NCBI RefSeq assembly: GCF_907164915.1
Contig: NC_061862.1
Location: forward strand, 78,829,718-78,893,717
Length of the DNA stretch: 64,000 nucleotides
Direction: 5' to 3'
DNA from: Impatiens glandulifera
Taxonomy: Eukaryota; Streptophyta; Magnoliopsida; Ericales; Balsaminaceae
Both the position numbers and the translations under genes were made by a program. Below, in pieces: positions 45,532-57,800 of the stretch (within the stretch, counting starts at the first letter, position 1; each line of letters starts with the position of its first letter). Under the pieces are notes generated by a model. That model searched no databases. It saw only the letters and a program-made list of their open reading frames with translations, and was not told the origin of the DNA.

Positions 45532-45844
45532 ATGTATAATTTCAAATGATTTTATAGCTACAATTTGTATTTAATATAGTTTGATGGATTATTAGAAACC
45601 AAAATGTTATTCTTCTTCTTTTAATTTGATTGTATGGGACTTTCCATGTGAGTCTTATTGTAAATCCAATTAACTACTTAAAGTATTGACACATGCTAGA
45701 TCTACATTAAGTTAGATCAATATTTTATGGAAAATATGTAGTCATGAATATACATATATTTAATTAATGTATCTTGATGTAAAAGATCTAGGAATTGAAT
45801 GAGCGTGAATCTTGCTCTTGATATGACATCCAAATTAAATTATT
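45532..45844. other. WRKY gene 3' region
   Basis: 3'UTR and AT-rich DNA up to the inverted-repeat element. No other feature seen. Confidence 0.5.
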
Positions 45845-46215
45845 CATAATGAGAAAAATCAGCGAAAGCAATTCAATGAATCAACGTGACACGCCATGTG
45901 AGTAGGAGAGAGAAAATCTTAAAACTGTCTCAAAATGCTCATTTCGGGTCCTGAAACGCTCATTTCGGGTTCCAAAACGCACGTGGGTAGGAGAGAAAAA
46001 ATTTAAAATGTCCCGAAACGGTCATTTTCAGGTTCCGAAACGGGCATTTCGGGACTAAAAAAAATTATTATTTTTTGTCCCGAAATGAGCATTTTCGGGA
46101 CCCAAAATTAGCGTTTCGGGATCCAAAATGAGCATTTTCGAGACGTGGGAACAACCTGGCAGGCCACGTCGGATTCGTGAATTTGCTTTCAATAATTTTT
46201 TCGTTGAGTTTATCA
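45845..46215. mobile_element. Inverted-repeat element with internal TTTCGGG palindromic motifs
   Basis: Left end (about 45860-45900, GAAAGCAATTCAATGAATC, then AACGTGACACGCCATG) is complementary with mismatches to the right end (about 46150-46195, GGCCACGTCGGATTCGTG, then AATTTGCTTTCAATAA). Between them CGAAACGCTCATTTCGGG-type motifs repeat in both orientations (45935-46140), giving a nested foldback. No coding frame. Boundaries are approximate and no clear target duplication was found. It could be a foldback or Mutator-type non-autonomous element. Confidence 0.7.
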
Positions 46216-47550
46216 TTCCTCGACCCATTTGAAAATCATTTTTGGATCTGATTTTGATCAATAAAATATAGATAAATCTTTTTTTAAAAACACATATTTT
46301 GTCAAACATTTTTTTTTTGGGATTGAAAGACACGTATATTCATAAATTTGTTGATGTTTTTGTTGATGTTTTATCGTTGAAACCTGGATAGAGCTCCCAA
46401 AATATTTTGGGTCAGACAAGTTTTCTATAATCAAAATGTGAATATTCCAAGCCAATTGATCATTTCTCCCTAACGTTCTTCATTTATTTTATCAAATATA
46501 TATTATATATCACTATGATCAATAAGACTTGAACCCAAAATGTTAAGAACGTCTATATTAGGACTACCAAGTACCCAATTACGAGTTATAGTCATTGCCG
46601 TGACAAATGTTGTTGCAATCGAATGATTGTCCAGAAATGTATGTTTTTCTTAAACTGCGCGGAAGGTTATTGTGTTCACTGTGTTCCAAAGAGATCGAGT
46701 CAATTGAACACATTATTTAACATGAGTTTATGATGTTTGGTAGTGAACCCATAATAATATTTTTTGGATTGGTGATAGATTGATTGTTCAAGTTGAATTT
46801 TCGTCTTTTAAAACTGTACTCACAATATGATTTGTTGTTGTTATATATGAAAGGAGAAACACTATTATTTTTAATAATCCTTATAACTTTATGTAAGCAA
46901 CTATTAATTAATTTAGTTAAAATTAAGAATTTACTTAAAATGATTAGTCATTTTCTAATTTGTAAAATTGAGAATTTGTTTTAAATAATGAAAATTTACT
47001 TTAAAAGAATATTAATTATATAGTATTATTATTTATATAATTAAGTATAAAAATAATTTAATAAACTAATTAAATTAAAAAGAAGTCATAATTACAAAAT
47101 CAATCCATTTATTTGAATAAGTATTTTTTTTTTAAATTATAACTAGTTAACTTGTAAGATTTGAAGAGTCTCTAGATTTTATTTGTCTTATTAATTAATG
47201 GTATAAGCAAGACGGATAAAATCTTGAGTTAACTCTTAAAATTTTACGATTTCACTTAAGATTAATTTTAAGTAAACTCTTAAATAAATAAACTCTTACG
47301 ATTTTAAATTTACGATAATAAAATTTTACGATTTTATAAATATATAATTTCGATTTTACGATATTATACGATTTTACGTTTAAAAAATCAAATTTAGATT
47401 AAATTAAAAAAATAAAATTATTATTAATTCAAATAGATTAATTAATATAATTAATTTTGTAATTATATTTTTTTATAGTAATATTTACTTATTATTATTT
47501 TTTAATTAATTTTATATTTAAATATATAAAATTGGATAAATATAAAATAC

Positions 47551-47592
<42 letters not shown>

Positions 47593-47755
47593 AATAATAT
47601 ATAACTATTATTTTTTCAAATTAAACTCTATACAGTATGAGTATACTGTATACTTCTCGCTTGCTATAACACTCACTTAGTAGACAACGAGTGGAGTGCA
47701 TAAGCCGGTCAACGATTTTATAAATTCTCGATTTTGACATCCTTGGGTACAAGTT
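46216..47755. other. AT-rich intergenic DNA
   Basis: No recognisable gene. Short TTACGATTTTA-like motifs recur at about 47240-47385, a low-complexity field. A (TA)n run lies at 47558-47586. Confidence 0.45.
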
Positions 47756-49085
47756 TGTTAGGATTGGGATCGACAAAGGAGAATGGGATCTCACAACTTG
47801 AACGCTTACACACACACCGTTTGATAATAACCCTGTTAGAGGTTGATTATCTCGTTTCTACTCTACACAAATCGTCACAAACTCTTGAACCGAGTTCAAG
47901 TGCGGAACTGTTTGTTTCGATTTGAAGCAATAAATAATCGGTTTAGAGAATGATCAGGAAGAAGAGACACAACACAAGGTTTATGGATGTTCGGAGTAGA
48001 AGTCCTACGTCACCCCTTCTTCTCAAACTTTGAGAAGGATATCCACTACAAGATTTGATTGAATACAACACTCGTATACAACCTAGTCAGACAACCAAGA
48101 CTTACACACTACCTTTTTCCGAACTCCTAGCACACACTCTTTGTTGAGCATAAACATATTCTGTCAACTTACAATGCTAACAAACTCACACAAAATATGT
48201 AGTATTGTAATACAGTTTTGAGACTCTAACACACTTGAAGACTGATTAAACTTTTAGAACTTAAGAGAGTTGATCGGTTGTGATTTCTTAAGACCGGTGC
48301 AAGGATTGATCAATAACTCTATAGGCCACAAAAGTCGTATGTTCTGTCGATTGTCCTTTGTTCTCTTAAATAAGAAAATATCAACGGACATATTTTGCTT
48401 CTTCAACGGATATATTTTCTTCATGGGACATCTTTCTTTATTTTGATTGGTTGAGGTTCAGAGTAGTACATTGGATGAGATATTCTTTGATCTTGTCTGT
48501 ACTTTGATCATAATAAGCCAAGAGGACATTAATTAGATTATAATTTCCTAGGAACGTGCATCATGAATAATTTGTCTTTTGGCACTTTTGACAGTCTGGA
48601 CTGTGTTGGCAGACATTTGATTTATAAAATGCCGAAATGCATACTACCGGTTCCACTTTGGCATAAGAACTGACTTCGTAAAATACCGACTACGTTTTGG
48701 CAGAAAACCGATTTCGTAATGTACCGGCTACGCTTCTCAGAAAACCGATATGCATACTACCGGTTACGTTTCTTCAGAAAACCGAAATGCACAAATATCG
48801 GTTACGCTTCTTCATAAAATCGATATCTAGAAAACCGATTACGTTTCTTCATAAAAACGATATACACAAATACTGGTTATGCTTCTTCAGAAAACCGACA
48901 TCTAAAATGTCGATTATTGAAATAACCGATCTTTTTAAATGCTGAAGTAGACAACCGAGCCGATTTAAGAAAATACCGATTAGCTTTCCTTCCGGTTTTC
49001 TTTAATCTGCACAATATTAACTTAGTTAAGTTCTTATTTAATAGTTAATTAATACTAATAATTAATTACCTATTTTTAGGTAACA
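47756..49085 (-). mobile_element. Solo LTR (1330 bp), same family as 28244-29659
   Basis: Perfect 5-bp target duplication AAGTT at 47751-47755 and 49086-49090, with ends TGTTAGGATTGG...TAGGTAACA. Shared blocks with 28244-29659 include GAGTTCAAG.GCGGAA, TTTATGGATGTTCGGAG and CCTACGTCACCCCTTC. No internal coding or primer site remains, so this is a solo LTR left by recombination. Orientation is inferred from the sister copy's polypurine tract. Short open frames inside it are not genes. Confidence 0.85.
48640..48960. repeat. Short tandem motif field inside the solo LTR
   Basis: The motif AAAACCGATATGCATACTAC..CGGTTACG.TTCTTC and variants repeat about every 35-45 bp for six or more imperfect copies. 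The sister LTR shows only traces (CCGGTTATTCTTG near 29290), so the motif expanded in this lineage of the LTR. Confidence 0.7.
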
Positions 49086-49319
49086 AAGTTTATCCAATCC
49101 AAATATTGATAATTATTTTTAATGAAAGTTGGAACAAATCATTGACCCACTTATAAATTCAGATTTTTGGCTTGACCCATGTATAAAACATAGCAAAGTG
49201 ATAATGCAATTGAAGCCCAATATTGTTTTTGTTTATATTTTAAAATAAACTAAATTATTTTAAAATTATTTGTTTAAAATAACATTAGTGTTGTTATCAT
49301 TCACTAGTCAATAGAATAT

Positions 49320-50560
49320 ACAGAAATGAAGTATTCTCAAATAATTTTTAAAAAAAAATACCTCCTAAACCACAATCCACGAAAATACCAATCACTATAA
49401 AACCAACATTAATAAGTGATATTGTTCTCATTCTTTTTTAACTTTTGTGTTTCCATCCACGTGAGGGAAACAATAAAGTTTTATCAAATTATTTTTAAGA
49501 CTAAAACCACTAAATAAGAGAATGTGCAGAAATGAAGTATCATCCATCGTAATATTTAATCCTTTAATACTTAGCACTTCTCAAATTCAAAATTACAAAT
49601 GAAGTGATATAATTGTCTAATAATAGAAAAAATAATATAAACTATAAAGTATTTTCATTCATAATAATTGAATCTTGATATATTTCTCAAGTCCAAAATA
49701 ACAATCACAAAATCTCAATATTATTGAAAAATAACAACAATAAAGCAATTTTGCCTCATAATTTTCAAACTATTTTTATTAAGTGTAACAAATATAAGCT
49801 TAAATGATATTTTTTTTTAAAAAAAGTAAACCAAATAAAATGAAGCAATATACACACAAAAAATGAAAGTATTCTAACCATAATATTTTAATCATTTGAT
49901 AATAACACTTTCTCAAATCCAAAATCACAAGTTAAGTGATATTGTATCAAAATAGGTCAAGAGAATAGGTAGAATTAGAAATGAAGTATTCTCAAATATA
50001 ATAATTTGATATTTAACATATTTTTCAAGTCTAAAATCACAAGCCAAAATATTTCGATATTATAGAGTCAACATTAGTTAAGTAATATCATTTCATATTT
50101 TTCAAAATGGTCTTTGAGTTTGTAATCGCATCGAATAACAAAATAGGCTTATGTGATATTTTCAAAATAGTAGACCAACTAGTAAAGAAAATATGTAGAA
50201 ATAAAGTATTCTCAAATATAATGTTTTTATTATTTCAAATAAAATATAATTGTACGTCTCAAATCACAAGGCATCAAAATTACAAGCCACCAAAATCAAA
50301 ATCACTATAAAAATCAACTTTAATAAATTGTTCATGTTCTTTTTGAACTTTTGTGTTTTTATCTACGCGGGACAACAATATAGTCTTATCATATTACTTC
50401 AAGACTTAAGCAACTAAGTAAGAGATTTATGCATAAATGAATGAAGTATTCTCAACCGTTGTGATTAAATAATTTAATATTTACTACTTCTCAAATTTAA
50501 AATCATAAGTTAAATGATATTGCCCCATAATAGGCTAAATGTTTAGTTAGATATTCTAAT
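49320..50560. repeat. Highly diverged tandem-repeat field
   Basis: The motif GAAATGAAGTATTCTCAAATA, followed after 20-40 bp by TTTCTCAA.T(C/T)(A/C)AAAATCACAAG, recurs at about 49324, 49520, 49640, 49863, 49978, 50200 and 50437. A longer segment with CACTATAAAA.CAAC, AACTTTTGTGTTT.ATC.ACG and ACAATA..AGT.TTATCA recurs at 49390-49500 and 50300-50400. The copies are strongly diverged and of uneven length. No coding content. Confidence 0.65.
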
Positions 50561-50625
50561 AATTATCAAACATAATTATCCATAGTTTCTCTTTATGTCT
50601 TCTTAGATATATTATATATATTTAA

Positions 50626-51550
50626 CAATTTATGTAAGATTGAATTTTTGTTAGAAAGAATGAATATAACTGAAGTTTCAGTCATCTAAGCAGATTGATT
50701 AGTTATTAAGTTTTTCTCTTCTTCAAGAATTTACTATTATATTATGAACCTAGTGTTTTAACACTTAATTCAAACAAATTGTAACTAAGTACAAACACAA
50801 ATAAATGAACTTACCAAATGAGGAATCAATTTTTTTTTTAAGCAAGAATTGGTTCACAGGGTCCATGTACAATTTCATTGCAAAATCCTACTACACACAA
50901 CAAAAATAGTCTATGGTTTTGATTTAATATACAATAACGCTTGTAACATTAAAAATAAAAGATCATTCGATAAAAAAAATATACCGAAATTTTTATTTTT
51001 AGAATTAATTTGTTAACAGAATCCATAATCTTTCGGTTGATAAATTAGGAATGGTTCAACCCAGAATATCCAGAGACATAAATGTACACCTAGAAATGGA
51101 AAAAAAAAGAAGAAAAAAGTAAATTAAAACCCCCACTTTTAATTGAGTAAAATAATAAACATAACCTTGAGCATTACTCTAGGTATATAAATAACAAAAT
51201 CAATAGAACTCTTAAATCACGATTTCTAATGTTAATAAACACATTAATTTGATTTTTAAAAACATTAAATGACTAGATAAGTAAAACTCTTATCACGGTT
51301 TTTTTAATGTTAAAATATTCTCCCTTTGGGTCTTTTTCTTTTTCTTCTTGTTCTTCTCTTTACCATAGACTATCTCGTTCTCTACCTTCTTTTCTATTCA
51401 ACCGTTACTTACCGATGTAGAGTTTGATTCAACTGTTACTTACTGATGTAGAGTTTGATAGAGATCGTGATCTAACAAGTCACGACTTTAGGTATTAGAG
51501 TCTTCGATTCCTTGACAGGACTTCCATTTATTACAAGGAAGAAATCCCAT
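50626..51550. repeat. Segment S1 of a large tandem duplication
   Basis: Nearly the same sequence as 53619-54600, from (T/A)GTAAGATTGAATTTTTGTTAGAAAG to TTACAAGGAAGAAATCCCA. It leads directly into satellite array A. S2 has about 68 extra bases near 53787-53855. Non-coding. Confidence 0.88.
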
Positions 51551-53478
51551 CGGTTTTGAAGGAGGAAAAAGATAAGCGACGGTTGTTTTCGAATTCAACA
51601 TCATGGACCGATCATATTATGCAAACCTAGTCCGGCTAAGAACAGAAATAAGCGCCGCCACCGGAAATAGAGGATCTCTGTTACTAAGAGATTTAACACG
51701 ACAACCTTTGTTGTAAATAAAAGCGACTGATGTTCTCGTAAGTTGTTGCTTTGATACCGTCCCTATGAATTCCCCTTTCCTTCTTCTCGTATGTGCAGAA
51801 TGTGCTTCAATATCGTCGTCGTTTGATCACGATCGGACAAGCAAGATCTGACATCCACATATTGTAATCGTCGAACATGGGTAACGGTGTCGGTACGTAC
51901 GATGAAATCGTCGTGATCGATTTTGAAGGAGGAAAAAGATAAGTGGCGACTTTCTTCGAATTCAACGTTATTGACCGATCATATTATGCAAACCTAGTTC
52001 GGTTGAGAACAGAAATGAACGTCACCGCCGGAAACAAAGTATCTCTGTTTCTGAGAGATTTGACACGACAGCCTTTGGTGTAATTAAAAGCGACCGATGT
52101 TTTCGTAAGTCGTTGCTTCGATACCGTCCCTATGAATTCCTCTTTCCTTCTTCTCGTATGTACATAATGTGCTTCAATATCGTCATCGTCCGATCGCGAT
52201 CGGACAAGCAAGATCCAACATCCACATATTGTAATCGCTGAACATTGGTAACGGTGTCGGTGCGTACGATGAAATCGTCGTGATCGGTTTTGAAGGAGGA
52301 AAAAGATAAGTGGCGACTTTCTTCGAATTCAATGTTATCGACTGATCATATTATGCAAACCTAGTTCGGTTGAGAACAGAAATGGACGTCGCTGTCGGAA
52401 ACAAAGTATCTCTATTTCTGAGAGATTTGACACGACAACCTTTGGTGTAATTAAAACCAACCGATGTTCTAGTAAGTCATTTCTTCGATACTGTCCCTAT
52501 GAATTCTTCTTTCCTTCTTCTCGTATGTGCAGAATGTGCTTCAATATCGCCGTCGTCCGATCGCCATTAGACAAGCGAGATTCGACATCCACATATTGTA
52601 ATCGCCGAACATGGGTAACGGTGCCGGTACATACGATGGAATTGTCGTGATCGGTTTTGAAGGAGAAAAAAATAAGCGGCGGTTGTCTTCGAATTCAACG
52701 TCATCAACCGATCATATTATGTAAACCTAGTCCGTTTGAGAACATAAATAAACACCGTCACCGGAAATAGAGGATCTCTGTTTTTGAGAGATTTGACACG
52801 ACAACCTTTTGTGTAATTAAAAGCGACTGATGTTCAAGTTGCTTCGATATCGTCCATATGAATTCCTATTTCTTTCTTCTCGTGTGTGCAGAATGTGCTT
52901 CTATATCGTCGTCATCCTATCGCAATCGGACAAGCAAGATCTGACATCCACATATTGTAATCACCGAACATGGGTAACAATGTCGGTACGTACGATGAAA
53001 TCGTCGTGATCGGTTTTGAAGGAGGAAAAAGATAAGCGATGGTTGTTTTCGAATTCAACGTCAACGATTGATCATATTATGCAAACTTAGTCCGATTGAG
53101 AACAGAAATGAACGTTGCCGCCGGAAATAGAGGATTTCTATTTCTAAGAGATTTGACACGACAACCTTTGGTGTAATTAAAAGCGACTGATGTTCTCATA
53201 AGTCGTTGCTTCGATAACGTCCCTATGAATTTCTCTTTCCTTCTTCTCGTATGTGCAGAATGTGCTTCAATATCGTCGTCGTCCGATCGTGACTGGACAA
53301 GCAAGATCCGACATCCACATATTGTAATCGCCGAACATGGGTAACGGTGTTGGTACATACGATAAAATCGTCGTGATCGGTTTTGAAGGATGAAAAAAAT
53401 AAGCGGCGATTGTATTCAAATTCAACGTCATCGACCAATCATATTATGATAACCTAATCCAGTTGAGAATAGAAATGA
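51551..53478. repeat. Satellite array A (366/367-bp units, about 5 copies)
   Basis: The anchor ATCATATTAT occurs at 51611, 51978, 52345, 52711, 53071 and 53438, giving spacings of 367, 367, 366, 360 and 367 bp. Each unit is GC-richer than its surroundings and rich in CGTCG/CCGATCG. The array ends at GAACAGAAATGA or a variant of it, exactly where array B ends. One unit contains an 18-bp perfect palindrome, GTCCGATCGCGATCGGAC (52188-52205). Minus-strand open frames of 70-93 codons recur (for example 51984-52211 and 53077-53358). Confidence 0.95.
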
Positions 53479-53618
53479 TTGTATTTAATACCATATTATG
53501 CGAACCTAATTTTAATATCAACTGCCTCTCCTATGATAAGTTATTCATTTTAAGTTCCTAATTAATAGTGATTTATTTTAAAGTATATTTTATTTATTGA
53601 TAATTTATAATTTATAAC
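53479..53618. repeat. Right flank R1 of array A
   Basis: TTGTATTTAATACCATATTATG through GATAATTTATAATTT. It matches 58892-59035, the right flank of array B, so both arrays end in the same junction. Confidence 0.85.
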
Positions 53619-54600
53619 AAATTAGGTAAGATTAAATTTTTATTAGAAAGAATGAATATAACCGAAGTTTCAGTCATTTAAGCAAATTGATTAGTTATTA
53701 AGTTTTTCCCCTCTTCAAGAATTTACTATTATATTATGAACCTAGTATTTTAACACTTAATTCAAACAAATTGTAACTAAGTACAATGACCGTTATCCTT
53801 ATTGTGAGGTTATCTGTGATCTAAATGGTTACAATTGTTATAGTAACATTACAGAACACAAATAAATGAACTTATCAAATGAGGAATCAAATTTTTTTAA
53901 GCAAGAATTGGTTCACAGCAGGTCCATGTACAATTTCATCGCAAAAGCCTACTACACACAACAAAAATAGTATATGGTTTTGATTTAATATACAATAACG
54001 CTTCTAACATTAAAATAAAAGATCATTCAATAAAAAATATACCGAATTTTTTATTTTTAGAATTAATTTGTTAACAGAATCCATAATCTTTCGGTTGATA
54101 AATTATGAATGGTTAAACCCAAAATATCCATAGACATAAATGTACACCTAGAGAAATGGAAAAAAGGAGAAAAAAATAAATTAAAATCCCCACTTTTAAT
54201 TGAGTAAAATAATAAACATAACCTTGAGCATTACTCTAGGTATATAAATAACAAAATTAATAGAACTCTTAAATCACGACTTTTAATGTTAATAAACACA
54301 TTATTTTGAATTTTAAAAAACATTAAATGACTAGATTAGTAAAACTCTTATCACGGTTTTTTTAATGTTAAAACATTCTCCCTTTGGGTCTTTTCTTCTT
54401 GTTCTTTTCTTTACCATAGACTATCTCGTTCTCTACCTTCTTTTCTATTCAATCGTTACTTACCGATGTAGAGTTTGATTCAACTGTTACTTACCGACGT
54501 AGAGTTTGATTGAGATCGTGATCTTACAAGTCACGACTTTAGATATTAGAGTCTTCGATTCCTTGACACGACTTCCATTTATTACAAGGAAGAAATCCCA
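53619..54600. repeat. Segment S2, second copy of S1
   Basis: Direct repeat of 50626-51550, with a few per cent divergence and an about 68-bp length difference. It ends at the same GAAGAAATCCCA but is then followed by unique DNA rather than satellite. Confidence 0.88.
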
Positions 54601-54885
54601 AACCACCGATTAAAACATTTAGAGATTGGACGAGCGAAATAAACAACCTTGAAATCATCCCTGCCTAACAAATTAGAAGTAACGGTTGAAATTCAAATTG
54701 GCATACATCAAGAAATCTAACTCAATGTGTATATGCAATGCAATCACAATTTGTAGTAAATCTGGAATCAAAAATTTTGAATCAACGACCCATAAGAATA
54801 GAAAGCCGATTATCTTTTTCCATAACCCATCTTTGTTAAACAACAAATTCCTTACCCATATCGAGATTTTTAATCAAAAAGAATA
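54601..54885. other. Unique DNA between S2 and array B
   Basis: About 285 bp with no counterpart before array A. It contains a short + strand open frame (54686-54901) without recognised features. Its presence marks either an insertion in copy 2 or a deletion in copy 1. Confidence 0.5.
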
Positions 54886-57800
54886 CCGCCGCCGGAAATA
54901 GAGGATCTCTATTTCGGAGAGAATTGACACGACATTAAAAGTGACTGATATTCTCGTAAGTCGTTGTTTCGATACTGTCCCTATGAATTTCTCTTTCTCT
55001 TTTCTCGTATGTGCAGAATGTGCTTCAATATTGTCGTCGTCCGATTGCGATCAGACAAGCAAGATCTGACATCCACATATTATAATCGCCGAACATGGGT
55101 AACAGTGCTGGTACGTATGATGAAATCGTCGTGATCGGTTTTGAAGGAGGAAAATGATAAGCGGCGACTGTCTTCGAATTCAACGCCATCGACCGATCAT
55201 ATTATGCAAACCTAGTCCGATTGAGAACAGAAATGAATGTCGCCGTTGGAAACAAAGGATCTCTATTTCTAAGAGATTTAACACGACAACTTTTGGTGTA
55301 ATTAAAAGCGATTGATGTTCTCATAAGCCTTTGTTTCGATAATATCCCTATGAATTACTCTTTCCTTGATCTAATATGTGCAGAATGTGCTTCAATATCT
55401 TCGTCGTCCGATCGGACAAGTAAGATCCAACTTCCACATATTGTAATCACCGAACATGGGTAACGATGCAAGTACGTATAATGAAATCGTCGTGATCGGT
55501 TTTGAAAGAGGAAAAATATAAGCGGCGACTGTCTTCAAATTCAACGTTATTGACCGATCATATTATGCAAACCTAGTCCGGATGAGAACAGAAATGAATG
55601 CTGCCGCCGAAAATATAGGATCTTTGTTTCTAAGAGATTTGACACGACAACCTTTGGTGTAATTAAAAGCGACCGATGTTTTCGTAAGTCGTTGCTTCGA
55701 TACCATCCTTATGAATTCCTCTTTCCTTTTTCTCGTATGTGCAGAATGTGCTTCAATATCGCTATCGTCCGATCGCGATCGGACAAACAAGATTCAACAT
55801 CCACATATAGTAATCGCCGAATATGGGTAAAGGTGCTAGTACGTACGATAAAATCGTCGTGATCGGTTTTGAAGGAGAGAAATGATAAGTAAGTCTGTCA
55901 TCGAATTCAACGTCATCATCCGATCATATTATGAAAACATAGTTCGGCTAAGAACAGATATGAACGCCACCGCCAAAAATAGAGGATCTATGCTTCTGAG
56001 AGATTTGACACGATAACCTTTGGTGTAATAAAAAGCGACTGATGTTCTCGTAAGTTGTTGCTTTGATACTGTATGTATGAATTCCTCTTTCCTTCTTCTC
56101 TTATGTGCAGAATGTGCTTTAATATCGCTGTCGTCCGATCGCCATCGGACAAGCAAGAACATCCACATATTGTAATCGTTGAACATGGGTAACAGTGTCA
56201 GTACGTATGATGGAATTGTCGTGATCGGTTTTGAAGGAGGAAAAAGATAAGTTGCGATTGTCTTCGAATTCAACATCATAGATCAATCATATTATCCAAA
56301 CCTAGTCCGACTGAGAACAGAAATGAGCGTTGCCACAGGAAACAGAGGATCTCTATTTCTTAGAGATTTGACACGACAACCTTTCGTGTAATTAAAAGCG
56401 ATCGATGTTCCCGTAAACCGTTTCTTCGATACTGTCTTTACGAATTCCTCTTTCCTTCTTCTCGTATGTGCAGAATGTGCTTCAATATCGTCGTCGTCCG
56501 ATCGCGATCGGACAAGTAAGATCCGACATCCACATAGTGTAATCGCCGAACACGGGTAACGGTGTCGGTACGTACGATGAAATCGTCGAGATCGATTTTG
56601 AAGGAAGAAAAAGATAAGTGGCGACTCTCTTCGAATCAACGTTATCGACCGATCATATTATGCAAACCAAGTCCGGCTAAGAACAGAAATGAACGTCGCA
56701 GCCGGAAATAGAGGATCTCTATTACTGAGAGATTTGACACCACAACCTTTAGTGTAATTAAAAGCGACCGATGTTCTCGTAAGCCGTTGCTTTGATACCG
56801 TCCCTATGAATTCCTCTTTCCTCTTTCTCGTCTTTGTAGAATGTGATTCAATGTCACCGTCGTCTGATCGTGACCGGACAAGCAAGATCCGACATCCACA
56901 TATTGTAATCTCCAAACACGGGTAACAGTATAGGTACGTACGATGAAATCGTCGTTATCGGTTTTGAAGGAGGAAAAAGATAAGCAGTGGCTGTCTCCGA
57001 ATTCAACGTCATGGACCGATCATATTATGCAAACCTAGTTCAGCTGAGAACATAAATGAACGCCACTACCGGAAATAGAGGATCTCTGTTTCTAAGAGAT
57101 TTGACACGACAACCTTTGGTGTAATTAAAAACGATCGATGTTCTCGTAAGTCGTTGCTTCGATACCATCCCTATGAATTCCTCTTTCCTTCTTCTCGTAT
57201 GTGCAGAATGTGCTTCAATATCGTCGTCGTCTGATCACGATCAGACAAGCAAGATCCGACGTCCACATACTGTAATCGCCGAACATGGTAACGGTGCTAG
57301 TACGTACGATGAAATTGTCGTGATTGGTTTTAAAGGAGAAAAAAGATAAGCAACGACTGTCTTCGAATTCAACGTCATCAACCGATCATATTATGCAAAC
57401 ATAGTCCGGCTAAGAACAAAAATAAACGTCGCCGCTGGAAATATAGGATCTCTATTTCTAAGAGATTTGACACGACAACCTTTGGTGTAATTAAAAGCGA
57501 TCGATGTTCTCATAAGCCGTTGCTTCGATATCGTCCCTATGAATTCCTCTTTCCTTCTTCTCGTATGTGCAGAATGTGATTCAATATCGTCGTCATCTGA
57601 TCACGATCGGACAAGCAAAATCCGACATCCACATATTGTAATCGCGGAACATGGATAACGGTGCTGGTACGTACGATGAAATCGTCGTGATCGGTTTTAA
57701 AGGAGGAAAAAAATAAGCGGCGATTGTCTTCGAATTCAACGTCATCGACCGATCATATTATACAAACCTATTCCGGTTGAGAACAGAAATGAACACCGCC

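Noticed and set aside
48697..48945. 82-codon open frame with repeated RKPI..LP / FF.KS blocks
   Set aside because: The protein periodicity merely reflects the about 40-bp DNA tandem motif in the solo LTR.
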